Source: Flavobacteriaceae bacterium
GTDB taxonomy: Bacteria > Bacteroidota > Bacteroidia > Flavobacteriales > Flavobacteriaceae
Length of the DNA stretch: 64,000 bases
Assembly (NCBI GenBank): GCA_016780345.1
Contig: JADHLZ010000002.1
Coordinates: 1-64,000 of the forward strand
Direction: 5' to 3'
The position numbers and the translations under genes are program-made. The notes below the pieces were generated by a model. It saw only the letters and a list, made by a program, of their open reading frames with translations. It made no database searches and was not told where the DNA came from. This document shows, piece after piece, positions 23,575-30,922 of this stretch. Position 1 is the first letter of the stretch. The number at the start of each line of letters is the position of its first letter.

Positions 23575-25200
23575 ATGCCAGAAATAATAAATATGCCAAG
23601 ATTGAGCGATACCATGGAAGAAGGTGTTGTTTCAAAATGGCTAGTAAGAGTTGGAGATAAGATTAGTGAAGGGGATATTTTAGCTGAAATTGAGACTGAT
23701 AAAGCTACCATGGAATTTGAATCCTTTCATGAAGGCACTTTACTACATATTGGAATAAATGAGGGTGAAACTGCTGCTGTTGATACTTTGTTGGCTATAA
23801 TAGGAGATGAGGGAGAGGATATAACAGAATTGTTATCTCCTTCAAAAGGACCAATTCAACTTGATTTAGTAGATCAAATTAATGAAACTACATCATCTTT
23901 TGAAAAAGAAATAAAAGAAGATTTTAAACAGGAGACTGAAAATAATTCATTTCAAATTGTTACAATGCCAAGACTTAGTGACACAATGGAAGAGGGTACT
24001 GTTTCTTCATGGTTAGTCAGTGTTGGAGATAAAGTTAGTGAGGGGGATATTTTAGCTGAAATCGAGACTGACAAAGCTACAATGGAATTTGAATCATTTT
24101 TTGAGGGCGTTTTATTATACATAGGTATTAAAGAAGGTGAAACAGCAAAAGTTGATAGTTTGTTAGCTATTATTGGAGACCCTAACTCAAATTATCAAAA
24201 AGTTATTGATAATTTTGAAATTCAAGAGCCAAGCACTGAAAACCCTGATTTAATTTTAAAAGAAAATCCTTTTGAAGAAAAATTTTCTGAAGAATTAGAG
24301 CCTGAAAAGATTTCAGAATTTGACCATAATGAAAGAATTTTTATTTCTCCCTTAGCAAAAAAAATTGCTTTTGAAAAAAATATTGATTTAACAAACATAA
24401 AAGGTTCAGGTGATAATGGAAGAATTATTAAAGAAGATGTTCAAAATTACTCTGAAAAAGAACCTTCTTTAAAAGTTGAATCAAAAAATGTTTCATCTTC
24501 AAAAATTATATCACTTTCTGAAAGTTATGATGATATTGATAACTCTCAAATGCGTAAGGCTATTGCTAGAAGATTAACAGAGTCCAAATTTACTGCACCT
24601 CATTATTATTTAAGTGTTGAATTTCAAATGGATAATGCTATTGCTTTTAGAAAACAATACAATTCAATTCCAGAAACTAAAATTTCATTTAATGATATTG
24701 TTGTAAAAGCTTGTGCTATAGCGTTAAAAAAACATCCTAATGTAAATTCCCAATGGTTTGATGATAAAATTAGATTAAATCATCATATTCACATTGGAGT
24801 TGCAGTTGGTGTTCCAGATGGATTGGTAGTTCCAGTTGTCAAATTTGCAGACTCTAAAACTATTCCAGAAATAGGGGGCCTTATTAAAGATTACGCATTA
24901 AAAGCCAGAGAAAAAAAATTAAGCCTTGATGAAATGCAAGGTAGTACTTTTACAATATCTAATTTAGGTATGTTTGGTATTCAAGAATTCACTTCAATTA
25001 TCAATCAGCCGAACTCTGCAATCTTATCTGTTGGAAGTATAATAAAAAAACCAATTGTTCATGAAGATAAAGTTGTTATTGGTAATACAATGAAGTTAAC
25101 TTTGGCTTGTGATCACAGGACAGTTGATGGAGTAACTGGTTCTTTATTTTTAGAAACACTTAAAGGTTATATTGAAAACCCTGTTACTATGCTAGTTTAA
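23575..25200 (+). CDS. pdhC: Pyruvate dehydrogenase E2, dihydrolipoamide acetyltransferase
   Basis: Core acetyltransferase of the pyruvate dehydrogenase complex, 541 residues. Two tandem lipoyl domains are visible, with lipoylation lysines K43 and K167, each in IETDKATMEFES; the two are near-copies joined by an acidic linker. A peripheral subunit-binding domain follows (ISPLAKKIAFEKNIDLTNIKGSG around 255-280), then the catalytic domain from DNSQMRKAIARRLTESK to the active-site DHRTVDGVTGSLFL near the end. It is directly adjacent to pdhA with no gap, so the two are translated together. Confidence 0.96.
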   Translation: MPEIINMPRLSDTMEEGVVSKWLVRVGDKISEGDILAEIETDKATMEFESFHEGTLLHIGINEGETAAVDTLLAIIGDEGEDITELLSPSKGPIQLDLVDQINETTSSFEKEIKEDFKQETENNSFQIVTMPRLSDTMEEGTVSSWLVSVGDKVSEGDILAEIETDKATMEFESFFEGVLLYIGIKEGETAKVDSLLAIIGDPNSNYQKVIDNFEIQEPSTENPDLILKENPFEEKFSEELEPEKISEFDHNERIFISPLAKKIAFEKNIDLTNIKGSGDNGRIIKEDVQNYSEKEPSLKVESKNVSSSKIISLSESYDDIDNSQMRKAIARRLTESKFTAPHYYLSVEFQMDNAIAFRKQYNSIPETKISFNDIVVKACAIALKKHPNVNSQWFDDKIRLNHHIHIGVAVGVPDGLVVPVVKFADSKTIPEIGGLIKDYALKAREKKLSLDEMQGSTFTISNLGMFGIQEFTSIINQPNSAILSVGSIIKKPIVHEDKVVIGNTMKLTLACDHRTVDGVTGSLFLETLKGYIENPVTMLV

Positions 25201-25210
25201 AAACTATTTT

Positions 25211-25885
25211 ATGAAAAATGTCATTATAACGGGAGCTAGCAGGGGAATTGGTTTTGATCTCGTAAAAGTTTTTAGTTATAATAATTATAATATTATAGTT
25301 CTATCAAGAAATATTTCTCCTACTATTGGAATTAAAAATGTAAAGTCATTTAGCACCGATTTGTCCTCTCCAAAATCAATAAAAAAATCAATTGATTTTA
25401 TAAATTCAGAATTTGAATCAGTTGACATTTTAATTAATAATGCAGGAATGCTTGTAAATAAGCCTTTTTCGGAAACAACATTTAATGATTTTAAAGAAGT
25501 ATTTTCAGTAAATGTTTTTGGAGTAGCAGAATTAATTAGGCTTATTATTCCAAAATTAAATTCAAATTCTCACATTATTAACATAACTAGTATTGGTGGT
25601 TTAGCGAATACAAGTAAATTTTCAGGATTATCTGCATACTCAAGTAGTAAAGGTGCATTGAATATTTTAACCGAAATGCTTGCAGAAGAATTCAAGGAAA
25701 CTTCAATTAAAATTAACGCTTTAGCATTAGGTGCTGTTCAGACAAAAATGCTTGATGAAGCTTTTCCGGGATATAAGGCTCCAATAACTTCTGTTGAAGT
25801 TTCTAAATTCATTTACGATTTTGCTATAAGTGGTTACAAATTTTTTAATGGAAAAACTATTCCAGTTTCTACATCAAACCCATAA
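25211..25885 (+). CDS. Short-chain dehydrogenase/reductase (SDR)
   Basis: A 224-residue Rossmann oxidoreductase. It has the cofactor motif TGASRGIG (7-14), NNAGM, the catalytic serine in NITSIGGL and Y143-x-x-x-K147 in AYSSSKGAL. The length is at the short end of classical SDRs and the C-terminal substrate loop is small. The substrate is not apparent. It follows pdhC by 10 bases and precedes the SprT-like gene by 3, within a plus-strand run. Confidence 0.92.
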   Translation: MKNVIITGASRGIGFDLVKVFSYNNYNIIVLSRNISPTIGIKNVKSFSTDLSSPKSIKKSIDFINSEFESVDILINNAGMLVNKPFSETTFNDFKEVFSVNVFGVAELIRLIIPKLNSNSHIINITSIGGLANTSKFSGLSAYSSSKGALNILTEMLAEEFKETSIKINALALGAVQTKMLDEAFPGYKAPITSVEVSKFIYDFAISGYKFFNGKTIPVSTSNP

Positions 25886-25888
25886 AAC

Positions 25889-26482
25889 ATGTTGTCAGTT
25901 TATAATTATATTCCAAAGAATTCTAATATATTAATTTCTGATCTTATTAATAAAGATAATTTAAGCATCAAAATCGTAAATACAAGAAAAACAAAACATG
26001 GAGATTTTAGAAAACAAAAAAATGGAAAATTTCAAATCACTATTAATAAAATTGAAAATGAGTATCGTTTTTTAATAACTCTTGTTCACGAGCTTGCACA
26101 TTTTAAGGCGATTAATGATTTTGAATATTCAACAAGCCCTCATGGAATAGAATGGAAAAAAACGTATAAGAAAATAATGCTTCCTTTTTTACGTAGTTCA
26201 ATCTTTCCAGAAGAAATTTTAAAACCATTAGCAAAACACATGATTAATCCTTCAGCTACAACTGATTCTGACATCGATTTAGTATTAGGATTGAATAAAT
26301 ATGATTTAAATAATGATAACAAAAAATTTCTTTTTCAATTAAAAGATAATTCTAAGTTTGAATATAATGATAAAAGAATTTTTATTAAAATTTGTAAAAG
26401 AAGAAAAAGATATATTTGTAAAGAATTAAATACAGGAAAAAAATATTTATTTTCACCTGTTGCTAGAATATTAGAAAAATGA
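25889..26482 (+). CDS. SprT-like zinc metallopeptidase-domain protein
   Basis: A 197-residue protein with the SprT-like HExxH site H67-E-L-A-H71 in LITLVHELAHFKA, followed by the downstream histidine in SPHGIEWKKTYKK, which is the SprT/Spartan third-ligand arrangement. The C-terminal part (FKLKDNSKFEYNDKRIFIKICKRRKRYICKELNTGKKYLFSP in outline) contains two cysteines in a basic context, comparable to the zinc ribbon-like end of SprT proteins. Cytosolic; eukaryotic relatives cleave DNA-protein crosslinks, and the bacterial role is poorly known. It overlaps the next gene by four bases. Confidence 0.85.
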   Translation: MLSVYNYIPKNSNILISDLINKDNLSIKIVNTRKTKHGDFRKQKNGKFQITINKIENEYRFLITLVHELAHFKAINDFEYSTSPHGIEWKKTYKKIMLPFLRSSIFPEEILKPLAKHMINPSATTDSDIDLVLGLNKYDLNNDNKKFLFQLKDNSKFEYNDKRIFIKICKRRKRYICKELNTGKKYLFSPVARILEK

Positions 26483-26883
26483 AAATTGTTGCTGTTAGCG
26501 GTTATTTTGATCCAATTCATGTAGGTCATTTAGAATATTTACGTTTATCAAAAAAATTGGGAGACAAATTAGTTGTAATTGTAAATAATAATCATCAGTG
26601 CGTTTTAAAAAAAGGCAAGCCATTTATGGATGAAAAAGATAGGGTTGAAATTGTTCGTTCGCTTGAAATGGTTGATGAAGTTTTTTTATCAATTGATCAT
26701 GACAAATCTGTTTGTAAATCTTTAGAAAAAATAAAGCCACATATTTTTGCAAATGGTGGAGATAGATCGATTAGAGAAGTGCCCGAATTAATAGTTTGTA
26801 AAAAATATAACATTCAAATGACAGACGGCCTTGGAGATAAAATTAGAAGTTCATCAGATTTAACTGGCTTAACTCAAATTTAA
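26479..26883 (+). CDS. Cytidylyltransferase-family nucleotidyltransferase
   Basis: A 134-residue single-domain enzyme. The nucleotide-binding motif is GYFDPIHVGHLEYL with H14-x-G-H17, and IRSSSDLT near the end corresponds to the ISSTx-type motif. NGGDRSIREVPE and the size resemble glycerol-3-phosphate cytidylyltransferase/heptose-phosphate adenylyltransferase relatives. The substrate (glycerol phosphate, heptose phosphate or other) cannot be determined. Encoded in tight overlap with the SprT-like gene. Confidence 0.85.
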   Translation: MKIVAVSGYFDPIHVGHLEYLRLSKKLGDKLVVIVNNNHQCVLKKGKPFMDEKDRVEIVRSLEMVDEVFLSIDHDKSVCKSLEKIKPHIFANGGDRSIREVPELIVCKKYNIQMTDGLGDKIRSSSDLTGLTQI

Positions 26884-26886
26884 AAA

Positions 26887-28344
26887 GTGGAAAATAAGTT
26901 TAATTTTTCAGATGAAGAAAATTTAGATAATTCTTTTAGTGGGAATGCTAAAGGTTTATTAAATTCTTTGATTTATTTTTTAAAAGATGTTTTAGATTTT
27001 AGAAAAAACACTGATAAAGATTTTACTATAAATTCCATAAAAGATGACGTTTCCATTAAAGGTCCAAATGCTTGGATTTTAATTTGTTCAATTTTTCTCG
27101 CCTCGATTGGTTTAAATGCTAACTCAATACCTGTAGTTATTGGTGCGATGCTTATTTCTCCTTTAATGGGTCCAATTTTAGGATTTGGTTTATCGATTGC
27201 AATTAATGATATAGAAACTTTAAAGAAATCTATTCTGAATTTTTCAGTGATGGTAATCCTAAGTGTTTTTACAGCATATCTGTTTTTTTCATTTTTTCCT
27301 CTCAGAGAAGAATCTTCAGAATTATTGTCAAGAACAAAACCTGATATAAGAGATGTTTTAATTGCTTTTTTTGGAGGATTAGCTTTGATTATAGCAAAAA
27401 CAAAAAAGGGGACTATTTCTCCTGTTATTTTTGGAGTAGCGATAGCTACTGCATTAATGCCTCCTTTATGTACTGTTGGTTATGGTTTAGCTGTTGGCAA
27501 AGCTTCGTTCTCAATTGGAGCTATGTATTTATTTATGATCAATACTTTGTATATAGTATTGGCCACTTTTTTAATAATAAAATTATTAAAGTTTCCCCTA
27601 ATTGATTATGTAAATTCCACCAAAAGAAGATTAGTGTCCAGAATGGTGACTTTATTTTCCGTTTTAATGCTAATTCCTGCATTTTATGCTTTTGTTGGAG
27701 TATTATATGAGAATAAATTCGAAAATTCAGTTAAAGAATTTTTTGAAAAAGAATTGGATGGAGTTAAAAACAAAGATTTTCTTATAATGAATTCAAAAGT
27801 TGAATACAACATTAATGGAAATAGGTTTTTTCCATGGCAAGATAAAAACTCTTCTATTATTTTCAATAGTTTTGGTTTAGAACCAATTTCTAATGATATT
27901 ATATCACTTTTAAAAACTAAAATCCAGAAATATCCTTATCTATCTTTAACTTCAATTAAATTTAACCAACAGGAGATACAAAATGATTTCAAAGAACAAA
28001 AAAGATTTTTAGTCGAGTTAAGAAAAAGAGATTCATTGGACTTAGAAATTAAATCCAAAGAATTAGAGGTTTTGAGAGAAAAACTTAAAAAGTTAGAATT
28101 AAAAGAGTTCAATAATAATTTATATAAAACTTTAGTTGAAGATATTAAATTTAATTATGAAGAAGTTTTAGATATTAAATTTCATTTTAATGAATCTTTT
28201 AACGATGATCAAAAAATTATTTTTTATATAAAATGGAATGATAGTGCAGAAGAGGAGCTAAGATTAAATTCTTTGAAAAAAATTCGTGAATGGATTAAAA
28301 TAAAACTTGATTCTGATTTATTTGAGATTCAAAAAATAGAATAA
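26887..28344 (+). CDS. DUF389 (TIGR00341-like) membrane protein with coiled-coil tail
   Basis: A 485-residue protein starting at GTG (26887). The membrane half (about residues 55-280) shows the DUF389 pattern: WILICSIFLASIGLNANSIPVVIGAMLISPLMGPILG, FFGGLALIIAKTKKGTISPVIFGVAIATALMPPLCTVGYG. After the last helix the chain is soluble, with a predicted coiled coil near 355-410 (LRKRDSLDLEIKSKELEVLREKL). Members are widespread but functionally uncharacterised. It converges with the mlaF gene with no gap between the stops. Confidence 0.87.
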   Translation: MENKFNFSDEENLDNSFSGNAKGLLNSLIYFLKDVLDFRKNTDKDFTINSIKDDVSIKGPNAWILICSIFLASIGLNANSIPVVIGAMLISPLMGPILGFGLSIAINDIETLKKSILNFSVMVILSVFTAYLFFSFFPLREESSELLSRTKPDIRDVLIAFFGGLALIIAKTKKGTISPVIFGVAIATALMPPLCTVGYGLAVGKASFSIGAMYLFMINTLYIVLATFLIIKLLKFPLIDYVNSTKRRLVSRMVTLFSVLMLIPAFYAFVGVLYENKFENSVKEFFEKELDGVKNKDFLIMNSKVEYNINGNRFFPWQDKNSSIIFNSFGLEPISNDIISLLKTKIQKYPYLSLTSIKFNQQEIQNDFKEQKRFLVELRKRDSLDLEIKSKELEVLREKLKKLELKEFNNNLYKTLVEDIKFNYEEVLDIKFHFNESFNDDQKIIFYIKWNDSAEEELRLNSLKKIREWIKIKLDSDLFEIQKIE

Positions 28345-29097
28345 TTACAAGTGTTTTCTTACTTTTTTTAACAGTTCAGATGAGTAAACAAAGTCAGTTA
28401 CTTTTTTATTGTCTGTTTTTAATATTTCTTTATTTGTTCCTTCCCAGTTTTTTTCACCTGAAACCAAAAAAATGATTTTTTCTCCAATTTCTATAACTGA
28501 GTTCATGTCGTGTGAATTTATTATTGTAGTAATGTCATACTCTTTGGTTATTTCCTGAATTAATTGGTCAATTACAATTGCAGTTTTTGGATCTAATCCA
28601 GAATTTGGTTCATCACAAAAAAGATATTTTGGATTCATAACTATAGCTCTAGCTATTGCAACTCTTTTCTGCATTCCTCCTGAAATTTCTGATGGCAATT
28701 TATCAGTTGCTTTAGAAAGTTCAACTCTTTCTATTACTTTTTTTGCTTTTTCAGCAATTTCATCATCACTTTGTTCAGTTAACATGTTTAATGGAAACAT
28801 TACATTTTCAATCACTGACATGGAATCAAAAAGAGCACTTCCTTGAAATACCATTCCCATTTGTCTTCTTAGTAAGGTCCTATCACTTTCTTTCATGTTT
28901 ATATTTGAAACTCCATCATAAATTATCTCACCTGAGTCAGGTTCATGTAATCCAAGTAAACATTTTAAAAGGACAGTTTTTCCTGAACCACTTTGACCTA
29001 TAATAAGATTAGTCTTTCCTTTTTCAAATGTTGTAGAAACTCCCTTTATTATACTTGTTCCCTCAAATGATTTTTTTATGTTTTTTATCTCTATCAT
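28345..29097 (-). CDS. MlaF-like ABC transporter ATP-binding protein
   Basis: The 250-residue ATPase (start at the ATG in the TGATG overlap with the permease; a longer start at 29157 would run deep into the permease gene) has Walker A GQSGSGKT, the Q-loop FQGSALFDSM, signature motif ISGGMQKRVAIARA and Walker B YLFCDEPNSGLDP, the last being typical of the MlaF/lipid-transport subclass. It powers the MlaE-type permease encoded directly upstream, moving phospholipid between the inner membrane and periplasmic carriers. The MCE-domain subunit (MlaD) is not present here. Confidence 0.92.
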   Translation of the reverse strand: MIEIKNIKKSFEGTSIIKGVSTTFEKGKTNLIIGQSGSGKTVLLKCLLGLHEPDSGEIIYDGVSNINMKESDRTLLRRQMGMVFQGSALFDSMSVIENVMFPLNMLTEQSDDEIAEKAKKVIERVELSKATDKLPSEISGGMQKRVAIARAIVMNPKYLFCDEPNSGLDPKTAIVIDQLIQEITKEYDITTIINSHDMNSVIEIGEKIIFLVSGEKNWEGTNKEILKTDNKKVTDFVYSSELLKKVRKHL

Positions 29098-29831
29098 CAA
29101 CTTAACAATAACTGAGTTATAATAAAATTTACAATAATAATTATTATTGAAGTCCACACAAAGGATAGTGTGCTGGCTTTACCTACTTCAAGAGCTCCAC
29201 CCCTCATATAATAACCATGGTATGATGGAACAGTTGCTAATATTAAAGCAAATAAAATAGTTTTAATATAAGCGTAACTAACATGAAAAGGTTCAAAATC
29301 CATTTGAATTCCAGATATGAATGCTTCACTAGGAATTCCTGCAAATGACATGGCAATTAAGCCTCCAAAAATAGCAACAAACATAGCAACTGTAATTACA
29401 AAAGGATAAAAAAGAAGTGCAATAATTTTAGGAAAAACAAGATAGTTTAATGGGTTAATTCCCATAACTTCAAGAGCATCAATTTGTTCGGTAACCCTCA
29501 TAGTACCTATACTTGATGTTATATAAGATCCTACTTTTCCAGCCATTATAATTGACATAAAAGTAGGTGCAAATTCTAAAATAACAGATTGTCTAGTTGC
29601 AAAACCGATTAAAGATTTTGAAAGAAAAGGACTGTTTAGATTTAAGGCTGTTTGAATAGCTACAACACCCCCAATAAAGAAAGAAAGTATTGAAATAATT
29701 GGAATTGATTCTATAATTAAATCATTTATTTCTTTAAATATTAGTTTTCTTTGAATTTTCCATTTACTGGGTTTAAAAAAAGACATTTTAATCATAATAA
29801 AATATCTTCCAATATCACCAAGATAAAACAT
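29097..29831 (-). CDS. MlaE-type ABC transporter permease
   Basis: A 244-residue permease with the MlaE family features: an amphipathic N-terminus, then five or so helices, and the conserved segments SFFIGGVVAIQTAL, GKVGSYITSSIGTMRVTEQIDALEVMGINP and the C-terminal GYYMRGGALEVGKAST. These match the E-x-x-A-L-x-x-MG-I-NP loop of MlaE. It overlaps mlaF in a TGATG junction and starts 3 bases after the stop of the ketoacyl synthase gene, so the three form a unit. Confidence 0.92.
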   Translation of the reverse strand: MFYLGDIGRYFIMIKMSFFKPSKWKIQRKLIFKEINDLIIESIPIISILSFFIGGVVAIQTALNLNSPFLSKSLIGFATRQSVILEFAPTFMSIIMAGKVGSYITSSIGTMRVTEQIDALEVMGINPLNYLVFPKIIALLFYPFVITVAMFVAIFGGLIAMSFAGIPSEAFISGIQMDFEPFHVSYAYIKTILFALILATVPSYHGYYMRGGALEVGKASTLSFVWTSIIIIIVNFIITQLLLS

Positions 29832-29833
29832 AA

Positions 29834-30892
29834 TTAAATTTTATAAGTTATTGCATTTATATTCATTCCAGCTCCAACACTTCCAAATAAAACTATATCT
29901 CCTTTATTTAATCTGTGGTCATTAAGTTTTTCTTTTTTTACAAGATCAAAAAGTGTTGGTATTGTAGCCACAGAGCTATTGCCGAGTTTGTTTATTGACA
30001 TTGGAAGAATATTTTCAGGAATTTCCATTTGAAATAATTCATAAAATCTCTTTACTATTGCTTCATCCATTTTTTCGTTTGCTTGATGAAGAAATACTTT
30101 TTTTATATCTCGAATTGATTTACCGCTTAACTCTAAACATTCTTTTAGAGCTTTTGGAACATGAATTATTGCAAACTCATATACTTTTCTGCCATTCATT
30201 TTAATATATTTTGTTTTAGAATTATTTTCTTCATAAGACTCTCCAAAAAATAAATAAAAAGCTTCTTTATCTGTATATGTACAAGTTTTGTGAGATAGTA
30301 TTCCTGAATTATTATCTTTCACTTTTTGTATTATAGATGCTCCCGCTCCATCTGAATAAATCATTGAATCTCTATCTCTTTTATCATATGTTCTTGAAAG
30401 TGTTTCAGCTCCAATAACTAAACATGTTTTTGCCATTTCAGATTTAATAAATGAATTAGCTTGTATTACACCTTCAACCCAACCTGGACATCCAAAAATA
30501 ATATCATAGCAAACGCAGTTTGGGTTTTTAATGCCTAATTTAAATTTAACTCTACTAGCTAAACTAGGTAAAATATCAGATTGGTTAGTTCCTTTTTTAA
30601 TATCTCCAAAATTATGCGCAACAATGATGTAGTCTATTGTTTCTTTGTTAATATTTGCATCTAAAATTGCTTTTTCTGATGCAAAAAAAGCTAAATCTGA
30701 AGTCATATGGTGATCTTCTGCATACCTTCTCTCCTTAATACCAGTGATAGACTTGAATTTTTTGATTATTATCTCATTATTAACTTTGAACGAAGATCCA
30801 TCAGAATTTAAAAAATTTTGATTTAAAAATTCGTTATTTTTCTTAATGACATAAGGAATGTATGAACCAGTTCCAGTAATTTTTACAGCCAT
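29834..30892 (-). CDS. 3-oxoacyl-ACP synthase III-like thiolase-fold enzyme
   Basis: A 352-residue FabH/KASIII-family condensing enzyme. The catalytic triad is C135 in IIFGCPGWVEG, H in VFLHQANEKMDEAI, and N in NKLGNSSVATIP. It differs from housekeeping FabH in length (about 30 residues longer) and in insertions such as KKGTNQSDILPS, so a specialised role (branched or polyunsaturated primer, or pigment synthesis) is possible. It leads a three-gene minus-strand set with the lipid transporter genes and follows gcvP on the same strand by 30 bases. Confidence 0.87.
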   Translation of the reverse strand: MAVKITGTGSYIPYVIKKNNEFLNQNFLNSDGSSFKVNNEIIIKKFKSITGIKERRYAEDHHMTSDLAFFASEKAILDANINKETIDYIIVAHNFGDIKKGTNQSDILPSLASRVKFKLGIKNPNCVCYDIIFGCPGWVEGVIQANSFIKSEMAKTCLVIGAETLSRTYDKRDRDSMIYSDGAGASIIQKVKDNNSGILSHKTCTYTDKEAFYLFFGESYEENNSKTKYIKMNGRKVYEFAIIHVPKALKECLELSGKSIRDIKKVFLHQANEKMDEAIVKRFYELFQMEIPENILPMSINKLGNSSVATIPTLFDLVKKEKLNDHRLNKGDIVLFGSVGAGMNINAITYKI

Positions 30893-30922
30893 TTTTTTAT
30901 ATATAATCTAAGTTATTAAAAC

